Below, one piece after another: positions 44,461 through 55,520 of a stretch of DNA of 64,000 nt; within the stretch, counting starts at the first letter, position 1, and every line of letters begins with the position of its first letter. The position numbers and the translations under genes were made by a program. This DNA comes from Diatrype stigma. Taxonomy: Eukaryota > Ascomycota > Sordariomycetes > Xylariales > Diatrypaceae. Under the pieces are notes generated by a model, which saw only the letters and a list, made by a program, of their open reading frames with translations, ran no database searches and had not been told where the DNA came from. Location: contig JAKJXP020000012.1 of NCBI GenBank assembly GCA_022225965.2, positions 62,001 to 126,000 on the forward strand. Direction: 5' to 3'.

Positions 44461-45735
44461 CATGCAATACACTGGCTCATCAAGATTCATCGAGTACCAG
44501 CATATAACTGCCCCGAAGGCACCCATGCACACCAAGCAGATTTCAGCCTTTTGCTATGAGAAGTTGGCGTGGCTTGTCATCAGGATCGAAAGGCCTGCGA
44601 CGAGAGCGCTTGGGATCAGACCAAACGCCAGGCGACTACCTATTTGTCCGATCGGATAGATATGTTATCATAAGGTACATTCGGAGTGCCGCTGCAAAAG
44701 GTGAGATTGAGTGGAGCTGTGTTTGAGACATTGAGTAGCTGAGCATCTTGACAATCGTCGGTGTGAAGTACGCGAATGCATAGACAGGGACAACAGCCGC
44801 TGATACTAGGGGGTGCTATCCACTAAAGAATTGGAAAGGTACTCTTTTGCCCGGGGCAAAGACTTACAGAACTACATCATTGCCCCCAGATGGTTCTCCA
44901 GATCTTGGATGGAATTAGCAAGGTCTCGCATCGTGACTTTCTCCGATTCCATCCCATTCGGACGTGTTTCACTCAGCATAAACTGTTTTTCAGTTTCTGA
45001 CAACCATTTTGCCTCGCTAAGGAAGTCGGTAACATAGAAGGACGGCATGATATATACCAAAGAACGCCATATCAGCTACCAAAGTAGTGAGAATCCCCAA
45101 CAGGATAAATATCCAAATCCATTTACTTCTCCCCTGGATCTCATCCGTTCTGGCGATGGCCGACGCTAGGAGCCCCCCAAATGCCGACCAATAATGACGC
45201 AGCAAAAGTAAATAGTAAACATATTTTGCGAGTCTTCTCGGTTGGACCAGACGCTGATAAATTGAAGATTTCTAATACGGACTTCGAAAAGCTGAGAAAA
45301 AGCCTCGTTGCGAGCAGGCCGCTGTAGTTCCGGAGGAAGCCCTGGCACAGCATTGAAATGCCGAAACCGAGGATACACGACCAAAGCCATACATGCGGGG
45401 TGAAGCTTTTAGTAAGGATATTGGAAAGAATCTCGAAAACGATATAAAGCACGAAAAACACGACCAGCGCAATATTGGGTTGCTGGCCTGTCAATCCTAG
45501 TTCCAGCGGCATGCTCATGGTGAGGGAATTCGACAAGTTTGCTTTATACAGCTGCCAGATCAGCCAAGATACGTCCGGTATACAGCTTGGGCAGCTGGGG
45601 AGTCTTACCTGTCGAGAAATGCCATAATATAGACCAGTAAGAGTATCGGAAGCACGCGAAAGTCGATTCTGCGAATGAGACCGGCCACCTCCGCCTCCGA
45701 TAGCGCGTCGGTATGAGGCGACGTTGGACTAGACG
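44461..45735 (-). pseudogene. Dal5-type (anion:cation symporter) MFS transporter pseudogene
   Basis: Minus-strand order follows Dal5/TNA1-like permeases: SEAEVAGLIRRIDFRVLPILLLVYIMAFLD (45600-45730), an intron-like gap, LTGQQPNIALVVFFVLYIVFEILSN (about 45500), SVWSNREDS with GGLLASAIA (45150-45300), WIWIFILLGILTTLVA (about 45100), AKWLSETEKQF (about 44990), AFAYFTPTIVKMLSYS (about 44740) and SRLAFGLIPSALVAGLSIL (about 44600). The segments fall in different frames, with stops between them, so several frameshifts have accumulated. Intact relatives carry allantoate, nicotinate or similar organic anions. It is not RIP-like in composition, so it decayed by ordinary mutation. Confidence 0.75.
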
Positions 45736-46662
45736 TGGTTGTTTAGTAACCTTATCAAATTAGTAACTATAGTGTACAATGACAAAATCGAGGTGACGTG
45801 CCTGGATCCTATTGTCCTTTAGCCTACTGCTCTAGCCTTATGGTTTGTGCAACTAAATGTGACGCCGAGCTTCGAATTTGGGGAAGAGGTGTTCTGGCTG
45901 GCCTATGAAAGTAGATTGTTTGTAACAAACAGCGAAAAGTGAGGATGTCATTCGTTGTGAAAACAATGGAAAAGGCTGGGCTAGATGGGAAAGGGGAGGG
46001 GGGGTAAGGGTCAAGTACCCGTGACCTTATACAACCACCAGATTGTCAGACGGCGCACAAAACGTCTTCCAGAGTTAATCCGGGTCGCACTTGTTATGCA
46101 GACAGCTGAGGGAGCCGCATGGGTGATTGAAGCGGTCGAGCACGTACAGAGGCAAACGTTTAGATTCTAATTAGACCGCCGAATGCTGCGTGTAGGTTAC
46201 ACACCCACCACTTTGCTAGATACCGCTTTTGCTAAGTGAACCGGTAGTACGGTTGGAAAATGGTTTGTTTGCCCCTGTTCCGTAGTAACGCCCGAGCTTT
46301 TGTCTAACGTAAGTAGGTATGCCACATGGGCTAAGGGGCAAATCTGGTGTAACCTAATCTTCTCTGGCTGCAAACCTAGAGACGGAGCAAAACCCATTGG
46401 CAGAATAAAGCCCAGAAGGCGGACTTTGCGTACATATGCTGTGTATGGTGGTTCATTTCAATTATGTCGTGGAACGTGGGCGCCGCCGAGTCATCCAGCT
46501 GCATCGGATAGCCCCTGAGAGGAGAACGCTCATGGAAAATACTGTTCGTGGGATTTAAACACACTTATTATGCCACTCCTGTTACCCCACAATATTTGCA
46601 ATATTCGCAATAACATGTAGTCTCACCAATTTCTGCCTTGATTATTTCGTTAAGCTCTTACA
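45736..46662. other. Intergenic
   Basis: No gene recognised. Left part flanks the transporter pseudogene. The last 100 bp before 46663 is probably promoter of the receptor gene. Confidence 0.5.
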
Positions 46663-47953
46663 ATGGCGCCCCCGTTGCCGGCAGTCTCGGCGTCGCCATC
46701 GCCACCATCGCCACCATCGCCACCATCGCCACCATCGCCGGTCTCTACCCCGGATTTCACGCCGGCCCTGTCGCCACCAGACGGAGTCACTCCGAACCAT
46801 GACCACCCGGAATCGCTAGCTCATCTAGCCGACATTACCATCGCGATTTGCCTGCCTCTTGTCACGGTCGTTTTCATCCTGCGTTCTTACGTCCGCGTCT
46901 TCATCAAACGCGCATGGATCTTCGAAGACGTCCTGGTGACGGTCGCGTGGGCAGGCACGGTGGCCTACTGCGGCGTTATGAGAGCGACCATGGCCCACCA
47001 TGGGGGCCAACATGCCTGGGACCTCACTCTGGAGGAGTTCCACGAAGCGGCATATTGGTTCAATGCGGCTGCTATCCAATACGGCGTTATCATCGGCGTA
47101 ACGAAACTTGCGGTGCTTTGGCTCTACCGCCGCATCTTCTCCCCTATCCGGTGGGGCACGTTTGACATCGCCATCGTCGTCCTTGCCGTTATCATTTTCG
47201 CCTTCTACAGCAGTACGACGATCGTCAAAGCCTTCGAGTGCTCCCCCCGCGAGAAGATCTGGGACAGCGCAGTGCCCGGGAAGTGCATGCAGATGGAGTG
47301 GATACTGAAGGCGAGCGGCGGGTTCAACATGGTGACGGACTTCCTCATCATACTTCTCCCTATCCAGGCTATATGGAAGCTTCAGATGGACAAGCCGAAG
47401 CAGATCCTGGTGGTATTGGCATTTACCTTTGGTCTATGGTGCGTACATTCTTTGGATAAGTCGAGCTCCTTGATTGACATGCTGACCTGTGCACAGCGCA
47501 CCTGTCTTTGCAACGGTCGGTTTTGTCGTCCGTATCGAAAACAGCGCAAACCTGGACACTTCCTGGAAGCAGCCGGAGATCCTCCTGTGGGGGGCGGCCG
47601 AACTTACCTCTGGCACCCTGGTCGTCTGCTTTCCCGAGCTAGCGGTCCTGTTCCACAGACGCGGCCGCCGAGGCCGCGGTCCCCGTCGCGCTGACACATC
47701 TGAGCTCAGGGGGTGGGACACGCGCAATCGCATAGCTAGCCCACCCTCACATCCGTATTTCACCAAGAGCCTTATGAGTGCAGAGTTTAGCACGGCGACA
47801 GGGGGAAACGCGCAGTACATCGAGTTGCAAGAGCATGGAAATAATGTGCGTGTTACTCCAATGAGGGCTCTCACTCGCGGACAGACGCCGGAGAATGGAG
47901 TGGTGGTACTGCGGAACGAGGTTAGGGTCGAGCGACAGCCACGTTTAAGATAG
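46663..47953 (+). CDS. PTH11-type fungal rhodopsin-fold membrane receptor (second)
   Basis: Two exons: 46663-47438 and 47497-47953. The 58-bp intron (gtgcgt, branch ctgac, cacag) restores FTFGL|CAPVFATVGFVVR. The product is 410 residues. An N-terminal SPP tandem repeat (9-bp unit ccaccatcg, about four copies, 46698-46738) precedes seven hydrophobic segments starting at about residue 52. Family landmarks are FEDVLVTVAWAG, GVTKLAVLWLYRRIF, the Cys pair (AFECSP, PGKCMQ), NMVTDFLIILLPI and the W-K-P-E region WKQPEILLWGAAE. The C-terminal tail is cytoplasmic. Similar role to the other PTH11-type gene 9 kb away, but the two are diverged in sequence and gene structure, so they are not a recent duplicate. 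Confidence 0.85.
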
Positions 47954-48390
47954 CAACCTCAAAGCTGAAGGTTCAAGAAAAGGAAAAAAAGTGTTTTTGA
48001 CTCTTAGGTAACATCATGAATGGCATAGTAAAGAAATCATTAGTCGTGCTAATGTAAGACCTCTGCCATAGGCAAATTCAGGCCAACGCGTTATATCAGG
48101 GCTAGGGCTAGGGCTACGACGGGGGTTATGAAGATGGTCCTAGTCAAACTAGAGATACAACCGTGTTTCCATCAGAATATTTTGGTTTAAAATTTATCAT
48201 TCATGTCTCAATGCTTTGATTCTATTTTCTGGTCTGCTATTGTTACGCAGGACATGCTCAAAGTCCACGAGTTCTGACTTAATACATGAGAAACGATCGC
48301 GTGAAGTATAGTGGTAGCCGCAGTAATGATTACAAGCTGGCCAGTTGGTTACGTTCTGCATGTTGCGACAATGAACTGCATCCTATATAT
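47954..48390. other. Intergenic with telomere-like ctaggg repeats
   Basis: Contains gggctagggctagggctac at about 48098-48116, a short degenerate telomere-type run, and otherwise no recognisable element. Confidence 0.4.
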
Positions 48391-48482
48391 GTCGCGATAT
48401 AGGGGGTAGATAGGGGCTAGATAGGAGAGCTGGATTACATAATACGGTGATTGGCCCTTAGCGGCTTGGCGCACATTATATG
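48391..48482 (+). repeat. Short dispersed repeat, copy A
   Basis: About 90 bp (gtcgcgatatag...ggcttggcgcac) shared with 52420-52500 in the same orientation, with small indels. The two copies bracket the decarboxylase gene and its broken paralogue. Confidence 0.55.
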
Positions 48483-48797
48483 TTAAGCTCCCTCGCCCTC
48501 ATCCTCGGCATACGCAATCACGACACAGGTGGCAGCGACGTGTGCTTGCCCTTGACCCACGTTGATTCCGAGGGCTTCCGCCTTATATATGACGAATGAA
48601 CCCGCGATGCTGACGTAATATTCTTGCTCGACTGCGATGTCCCCTGAATTCCGTCCCGCAACCCGCTGCCCTTGGACGTCAAGACCTACCACGTAGACTG
48701 CGACCCCTTGGATCAACAGATTCCTGTATGCTTTTTCCCAGATCACGGGCGCTGCAAAGCCCACAACTTCGCCTCGCTCACGTAGCTGGTCGACCAT
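48483..48797 (-). CDS. Small hypothetical protein
   Basis: An open frame of 104 residues from the ATG at 48797 (it stays open to 48866 without an ATG). The product is Val/Ala/Gly-rich (MVDQLRERGEVVGFAAPVI ... AATCVVIAYAEDEGEGA). Codon use looks moderately coding, but there is no family match I recognise and no clear upstream exon. It may be a real small gene or a gene fragment. Confidence 0.3.
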   Translation of the reverse strand: MVDQLRERGEVVGFAAPVIWEKAYRNLLIQGVAVYVVGLDVQGQRVAGRNSGDIAVEQEYYVSIAGSFVIYKAEALGINVGQGQAHVAATCVVIAYAEDEGEGA

Positions 48798-48866
48798 GTC
48801 CGGGATGATGACCAGCCTACCCAGACGCTTAGACGCCCCAAGTATGCATCTCAGACAGAATCGCAC

Positions 48867-49219
48867 GCCGAAACCCGCAAGGCGCGCTTAGCGGACGTTG
48901 TCTCATAACCCCGACCGGGTGGCCAGGCGGCGTAAGACTCGCATAATATCGGCCGCTTTCTGACCTGCCAACCTGGGTCGTTGCCATCGATCCGCTCAGG
49001 GTTCGATGATCTCTTAATGTATTAAGGGATAGAACGCAGGCTTTTGACGCTAATGAGGTGAAAACTTACATTTGTGGAAAGATCATTTATTATTCACTAT
49101 TCAGGGCTGCGTCAGAGTACCTACAATTTGCTACTTGTTTTTGCAGACGAACTTGTTAACGAAACACAAGTTTCCAGTTCCATGATAACTACTTGCAAGC
49201 TGATAAAACCAGCACCTCC
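48867..49219. other. Intergenic
   Basis: 3' flank of the minus-strand decarboxylase. Nothing recognised. Confidence 0.5.
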
Positions 49220-50626
49220 TCACACGTGTCCGGTCCGTCCCGGTGGGACCCATGGGCTATTCGGAATATTCGGGATGTTCATGTTCAAGGGATGGTTTAT
49301 CTTCAAAGGCACGTCGGGGCACTTGTAAACTTCATCGATCTTGACGCCTGAGCTAGCACGAAACACCAAAGCAGATGAAGACCCGCCAAAGTGGAACATA
49401 CCCAGCTCCTCGCCACGGACGACGTGCTGTCCCTCGTACACCGTGGCCTGGCACGTAGAGATCTCCGTCATGCCAATGGAGACGACGCACATGAGGCCGA
49501 TTTGGAGGTTGTCAGCCTGGATGAAGATCAACTGGCGCGCGGCGGTGTTAGAGAAAAACCGAAGGGACCGCAAGTACGGTGGCGCCTCGAGGTCGTCGAC
49601 GGGTTCTCCGATGGTATTAGGCGCTTGGGCGAAGTACGTGCCGGGAATATCAACGATCTGTCTGATGGTGCCATTGACGGGAGCGTGCCAGCGGTGATAA
49701 CCTGTAGTGTTCAAGAAGCCCTGCAAGACCGTGCCGGAGACGAAGTCTTCGACGTTGTGGCCGGCAAGGAGGTGCTGAAGGGAGTAAGCCTCGTCCTTAA
49801 TAAAGAGCTCGTCATACTTTTGGACCTTCTCCTGGTAGGCGTATGACGTGGACTCGGTTGCGGAGCTGACGATGGCGTCGTTTGTCAGGTCGCCCGTCGG
49901 ACGATCAGTCTCTGGGTCACGGAAGCGGCGGTTGAAGAAGTCCTCATAGGAGGTGAAACCGTAGTACTCGACGGTGGGGTCGCAGATGAAGACGTCCTCG
50001 AAGGCGCGGTCAGGGTATTGCTCCATCATCATGTTCTTAGCTTCAACACCGAACCAGCCGTTGTTGCCGTCGTTAAGTACGTCACGAGAGTCCTTGGAGG
50101 AGAGAAAGAGTGACCAGGCCACGAACATCTTCTTAAAGTGCATGTTCAGGTTTTCCTTAGTGAAGGCGGAGAAGCCACCTTGGGTGTCCATGATACGTGC
50201 CATGATCATGTACATGGGCGGGCCTAAGTCTCCGAAAGAAGGCGCGAGACGAAAAATCTCGTTGATCATGTCTATGAGATCTTCATAGGATCTCGGGGGA
50301 TCTTCGTCGTCTTTGGACTGAAAAGAAGATGATGTGTCAACTAGCAATCTTACGAAGGAACCCTTGAATTAACTACATACAGCGACCTCAAACATGCGAA
50401 TGAACTCTCCATAGACCGTCGGTTCGCTCTCGATGAAGTTCTTGAACTCCTGCACGGGCTGCAGGAGAGCAGCATCTCCATCGCGGATTAACTTCCGTTG
50501 CTTCTCGACCTTCTTGGAAAGCTTGTCCATGTAATCATGGAAGGCTTCCTGGCTCTTGGGAAGCCACCCAGAATTTTGGAAGGACTTGCGGGAGGGACGA
50601 AGTGTTCGAGATTTCTGTACAGGCAT
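49220..50626 (-). CDS. PsiD-like / phosphatidylserine decarboxylase-family pyruvoyl enzyme
   Basis: Two exons on the minus strand: 50626-50381 and 50317-49220. The 63-bp intron (gtatgt...ttcag) joins FEVA|SKDDED. The start is the ATG at 50626; the open frame to 50641 has no ATG. The product is 447 residues. Residues 25 to about 180 match the PSDC N-terminal domain found in PsiD-type L-tryptophan decarboxylases (GWLPKSQEAFHDYMD, then GWFGVEA). About 195-440 is the PSD catalytic domain: FEDVFICDP, GYHRWHAPVNG (His290, His293) and FHFGGSS (393-396), where self-cleavage between Gly394 and Ser395 would make the pyruvoyl cofactor. GGSS in place of LGST and the lack of a membrane anchor favour a soluble amino-acid decarboxylase, but the substrate is unproven. 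A decayed paralogue lies just upstream. Confidence 0.88.
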
Positions 50627-51410
50627 GTTGTTGAACTGCACTGCTGAGACAAAGGGTACGAATATATGTATGAGGAACTTGGAGGGAAACTAAGCGTTAC
50701 TGACTGACTTGAAGCTTGTCTGTGAAGGAAAGGACTTGTGGTGCTGGAAGATCTGGGGCGAACGAGGTTGCGTTTATAGGATCCTTGAGGTCCGTCGACG
50801 AGCAACTCGACTCCTCCACCTCACGGGGATCCTACAGGTGATTCTTTAGGTAACAACCTTAAGAGGGCCATTATCATGGAAGTACCGAGGCGGAGAGACA
50901 GGATGTTGTACCAATCTACGGAAGAAAATGATTCTGCAGGTGTTCGTATGAATCAACTAGGCAGTTCTTCCGCAAACGTTACCTCGAGTAACATATGCCG
51001 TGAATTTGTCCGACGCATTGAGCTAGCCACACTGAATTTTGCGGAGTGGTGACACAAATACGTTACCACGCACAATAATGCTGTATTACGAATTTTGATC
51101 CAAAGGGTAAGCAGGCTTTGCCGATCGCTTCGAAGGCTTGGACACCGTGTTATGCATCATCTTCAACACATATGTTGCAGTTCGTGCTGTGAAGCCAATC
51201 TACGGAAGGGCCAAACCTCAAAATTCAAGATTATGGAGACTTTACGATGGATCCACGCTGGTTTGACAAGTTTGATATCATTCAACTGTGAATTGTGCTA
51301 GCGAGTGTGTGTTGCCTGAAAGCGTCTTCCGTCTGCATCCCCCATCGCACTGATCCATCTGTCTTGCCAAATACCCAACGATCGTTACTTCACGAAATCA
51401 ATTGAGGAAA
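50627..51410. other. Intergenic, decarboxylase promoter
   Basis: The CT-rich leader for the minus-strand decarboxylase lies at about 50640-50760. The rest shows no gene. Confidence 0.5.
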
Positions 51411-51414
51411 CCAG

Positions 51415-52376
51415 CCCTATTTCCCTGCGTTGAACGAATCATCCCTTTCATTGGTACACGTAGGCGAGCTCGCTCCGAAGCGGGATATTTCTCTTCGAGA
51501 CACCTGGACTCGCTGCAGATACCCAAGAGAGGTTCACGCCCGGACGAAAAAGAAGGCAGTGTGTGGAGCCACCGTGGTGAAACATGCCGATCTCCTCTCC
51601 CTTTTTGATATTCTCCGGCAAGTTAGGTCACATCTCACATGTCGAGACATCCGCCATGCCGACCTAGATGGCTGCCATCAAGCCGATGGGCGGCGGTGCT
51701 TGAATCAGAAAAATAGCCCTTGCCGCGAGATGGGTGATATACCCCTCACCTTGATCCCGAGCTGCCGGATCGGGACTGTCTGGGTTGGTACAACCGGTGA
51801 TATTGGGCTCTGGGAAATATGTACCATTAAAAATCCACCTCTTGACAATCTTTCCATCCACAGTGGAGTGCCAGTGGTGGTAAGACGTAGCACTTAGAAA
51901 GGCCTGATGCACTATACCGCCGAAGAAGTCTTTGCCAGACCGTCATGAGCCATCATCTCAGATACCGAATATGGCTGGCCCTTTAACCAAAAGGAATCCT
52001 GCTCTTTGACATTGGTTTGGAGAGCGTATGACTTGGACTCGCACGAATTAACCACCTATTTATTATTGGTTAGCTTGGCAACAGGTCGGAGAGTATCGAT
52101 ATTTTTGAATTGTCTAACAAAAAAGGCATTCTAAGATGCAAATTCCCCGTGAGGCCGTTCTGTATCGCACTGGAACAGCTCTTCAAATGAAGGCCATTCT
52201 CTGCCGTCGGGGTTGGTATCCTGGGCAATGACCTTCGGTGGATCTGGCTGCAGCCACCCAGCTTTTGGCTCACCAAGCACGTACTGAGAAAGACCCGCCT
52301 GAAGTGCCTTATCTCTCCAGGTATCCAAAATGAGTCTCATCTTCGCGTTGACCTTGGGCGTCAGGAAAAAAGGCAT
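51415..52376 (-). pseudogene. Broken PsiD/PSD-family decarboxylase paralogue
   Basis: Minus-strand segments align in order with PSD-family decarboxylases: FFLTPKVNAKMRLILDTWRD (about 52350), WPSFEELFQCD (52160-52190), FKNIDTLRPVAKLTNN (about 52080), VVNSCESKSYALQTNVK (about 52030), YHHWHSTVDGKIVKRWIF (about 51860), then IGMFHHGGSTHCLLFRPG (about 51560). A stop follows LTNNK, another precedes the YHHWH segment, and the frame changes several times. The N-terminal third is missing near 52380. The motif is GGST rather than GGSS, and the sequence is well diverged from the intact neighbour, so it is an old duplicate or a different paralogue that has decayed. Confidence 0.82.
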
Positions 52377-52419
52377 GGCCTCTTTGAGTAGCCATGGGTC
52401 AAGCTAGAACAGCGTTGAT

Positions 52420-52500
52420 GTCGCGATATAGGGGCTACAATAGGAGAGCTTGGATTACATAACCAGGTGATCGGCACCCAGTGGCTTGGCATACTGTATG
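52420..52500 (+). repeat. Short dispersed repeat, copy B
   Basis: Matches 48391-48482 in the same orientation (tcgcgatatagggg, taggagagct, ggattacataa, ggcttggca). It sits about 40 bp beyond the truncated 5' end of the decarboxylase pseudogene. Confidence 0.55.
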
Positions 52501-53046
52501 TAGAGAGCTCTTCCGCTCCTTAGACTAAGGATCGCTTCTTTTCTTCCATATGACTAAATCTGTATCCGAATCCATCCCTATCTGTGATCTTCTAAATGCG
52601 ACAGTTGAACGGGAAGCCAATCAAACCGACTGTGTATCCAACCTTGCTCCGCTCGGGTGCTACATGATTTATGGTCAGGTCGAATGAGCACAGCATGGTT
52701 CATGGTCTAGAATCTGTTTGTTCCCGACAGGATCCGTTCTGTACGGCTCTGTTGGGAACTTCGTCGAAGATGGCCAAAGCCAGCATACGAAGCTCAACAG
52801 AAGCATCGGTAAGGCATCTGAGATTTTAAACTGGTTTCGATAATGCGGTCGGGGCCAAGTAACTTATTCTTTGAAATCTGCAAGATGAACCCCTTTATTC
52901 TTAAACTGTAGATTTCTCTTAATTATCAAAACCTCGCAGCCATCCAACAGCATACTCCAGGTCTACCAGATGACCAAAACATCATAGTATATATCATTTC
53001 CACACTGGCCTTTACTTGCTCCTGCCTGCACTTCAAAATCTACAGT
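52501..53046. other. Upstream region of the carboxypeptidase gene
   Basis: No gene recognised. Presumed promoter for the gene starting at 53047. Confidence 0.5.
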
Positions 53047-55013
53047 ATGCTATTGTGGCTTGGCATTGCCTTATTTCAGTTCGGTGCACTTGGTGCACCG
53101 CAACAGCAAGGAGAGTGCATCGAGACAACTGCCGCAACGCTGGACATCTTCCAGGACGTGAACGTATCCTGTAAGGAAGTGCAAGTATGTCCAACAGCAG
53201 ATACTATTGGATTTATTCTTTGAATACAACTGCTGACTATCTCTTTCTACAGGCAGGTATATGCGGGGACGCCACTTCATACGCTGGCTACGTGAATTTC
53301 GCGCCCAATTCCATGAGTGGGGTGAAACATGACTATCCTGTTCACACATTATTCTGGTACTTCAAGTCGCAGAACAACCCCGGAGGCTCTCCTCTGATCA
53401 TTTGGATGAACGGTGGGCCCGGAGCGTCCTCTATCCTCGGCCTGTTTACTGAGAACGGGCCATGCCACATTAATGGGGCGCTTGGCCCTGAACCCAACCC
53501 TTTCTCTTGGAACCGCGATTATAACATACTCTACGTCGACCAGCCCGTCCAAACAGGCTTCAGTTACGATATACTTAAGCATGGAATGTTGGACCTGAAG
53601 ACCGGCAACATCATCGTTGATGGCCTCAATGAACTGGGCGAGGGAAGCCAGACCTTGATCCCTGGAACTTTCAGTAGCCAGGACATTAAATCCACCGCCA
53701 ATACTACCGAAAACGCTGCGCGACATTTCTGGAATTTTCTGCAAGTGTGGTTACAAGATTTCCCTGCGCATAGCTCCAGCGATGACTCGATAAGCATCTG
53801 GACGGAATCATACGGTGGCAGGTATGGGCCGAGCTTTGCTGGGCTTATCCAAGAACAGAACATTCGAATCCGCAGCGGCTCCTTGCGGGGTGCAAAGGTT
53901 CTCAATCTCACAACGCTTGGCATCATTAACGGGTGTGTGGACTTGTACGTTCAAGAGACGTCTGCACCAGAATTTGCCTACGATAGGAATGCCTACGGCA
54001 TCGCTGGTATCACCCTCGATGAGTACCAATCTGCTCTCGTGGCATTTTCCCGGAAAGACGGCTGTCAAGACAAGATCCGCAGGTGTCAACATGCCGCCAG
54101 AGGACAGGATCCAGGCATGTATGGCAATGCGACCGATGTTAATATCGCATGTGAGTCAGCCAGCGACTTCTGCCAGAATGAGGTGGAAGGTCTGTATATA
54201 AACCGTAAGAAGTGGGCTTTTTACGACATCGCTCATTGTTACCTGGATGCATTCCCTGGATTCGAGTCCCTAGATTACCTCGCTGATGAAAAGGTACGCG
54301 AGGAATTGGGCGTGCCTGTTAACTTCACCGTCCTTTCCAACACCGTCGGAAAGGCGTTCAATCTCACGGGTGACTACGCGAGACGAGATCCCAGAGGCTA
54401 TTTCGAAGACATTGCTAGCTTGTTGGATTCCGGCATCCAAGTCGCTATGGTGTATGGGGACAGAGACTACGCTTGCAACTGGATCGGTGGCGAGCGAGCA
54501 AGTCTGAGTGTAAAGTACTCCCAAAGCGACGAGTTCAGTGCTGCTGGATATGCCAATGTTACTCTGGACGATCCTGATCTGCCCGATCCAGTTGGACAAG
54601 TCCGCCAGCATGGCTTGTTTTCTTTCACCCGCGTATATCAATCCGGCCACATGGTTCCAGCTTACAAGCCCAAGGAGGCCTATCACATCCTGCACCGTTC
54701 CATGCAGGGAAGGGACATCGCCACAGGAAAGACAGTGGTAACAAGCAAATACTCGACGGATGGCCTATTTGAGTCCAACCAAACACTCAAACCGCCGTCC
54801 ATTCCTCCAGTGACCTGCTACCTGAGGTTTATGCAGTCGACATGTGCTGAAAACCAGATAAGCGCGATTGAAGATGGATCTGCTAGTATAAGTAATGGGG
54901 TCATAGTAGACCCGGCTCCTTCACCAGAGCCGTGCCCAAACCTTCCTGCCGGATTTCCCGAAGGAGCGCAAGGCAACACCAAGCAAGAGGATTACATCGT
55001 CGGGGAATTGTGA
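53047..55013 (+). CDS. Secreted serine carboxypeptidase, S10 family
   Basis: Two exons: 53047-53184 and 53253-55013. The 68-bp intron (gtatgt, branch ctgac, tacag) joins KEVQ|AGICGD. The product is 632 residues with a signal peptide (MLLWLGIALFQFGALGA). S10 enzymes remove C-terminal residues at acidic pH, in vacuoles or outside the cell. Seen here: substrate-binding WMNGGPGASS (about 97-106), nucleophile Ser232 in WTESYGG (a variant of GESYGG), Asp451 in YGDRDYACNW, His512 in QSGHMVPAYKP, and several N-glycosylation sequons (NVT, NLT, NAT). The C-terminal extension of about 100 residues is Pro/Ser-rich with no obvious GPI signal. All catalytic residues are present. Confidence 0.92.
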
Positions 55014-55520
55014 TTTCTTTTGTTTTCACAATGAGATGTGGTCTTGACTTGAAGTAGGCTGGTGAAAGGTGACGGATGGCATCGCAGTCTGATTGGTACA
55101 CATTTGAGCATTTCTCCCTTCTACAGTGTGACAATATATATCTGTGTCCGAATCGGATTTGAAACCCCGCTTGACTCCCTGGCAGCCTGGGTTCTCATAG
55201 AATGAACCGATCATGGAATATGGACTTTATTGGCTGTGCAGCATGCCACTCTGAACTGACCTGTGGCGTAAGTAGATGCAGGTGCCCCCTGATCAAATTG
55301 GCCGATTCGTTCCGGTTCCGGCCCCGTCTGTGATGTTCAGGCTTAGGTTCAGTCCATTACCCTTGCAGCCCTGTATGTGGGGTAGACAGGCGGTCCCCGT
55401 GAACTTCGGGGCCCGACACGACAGCACATCAGTCATATCAATGCAGTTGGGTTGGGTGTCCCATCGTACTACCACCTAGTTAACATATCCTAGCCCATCC
55501 CATCCCTCGTCCCCTCCCAA
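55014..55520. other. Intergenic, convergent 3' ends
   Basis: Lies between the stop codons of the carboxypeptidase (plus) and the dehydrogenase (minus). Nothing recognised. Confidence 0.5.

Noticed and set aside
48098..48116. Telomere-like ctaggg run as evidence of a subtelomere
   Set aside because: Only about three degenerate units, with ordinary genes on both sides; too short to infer an ancient telomere.
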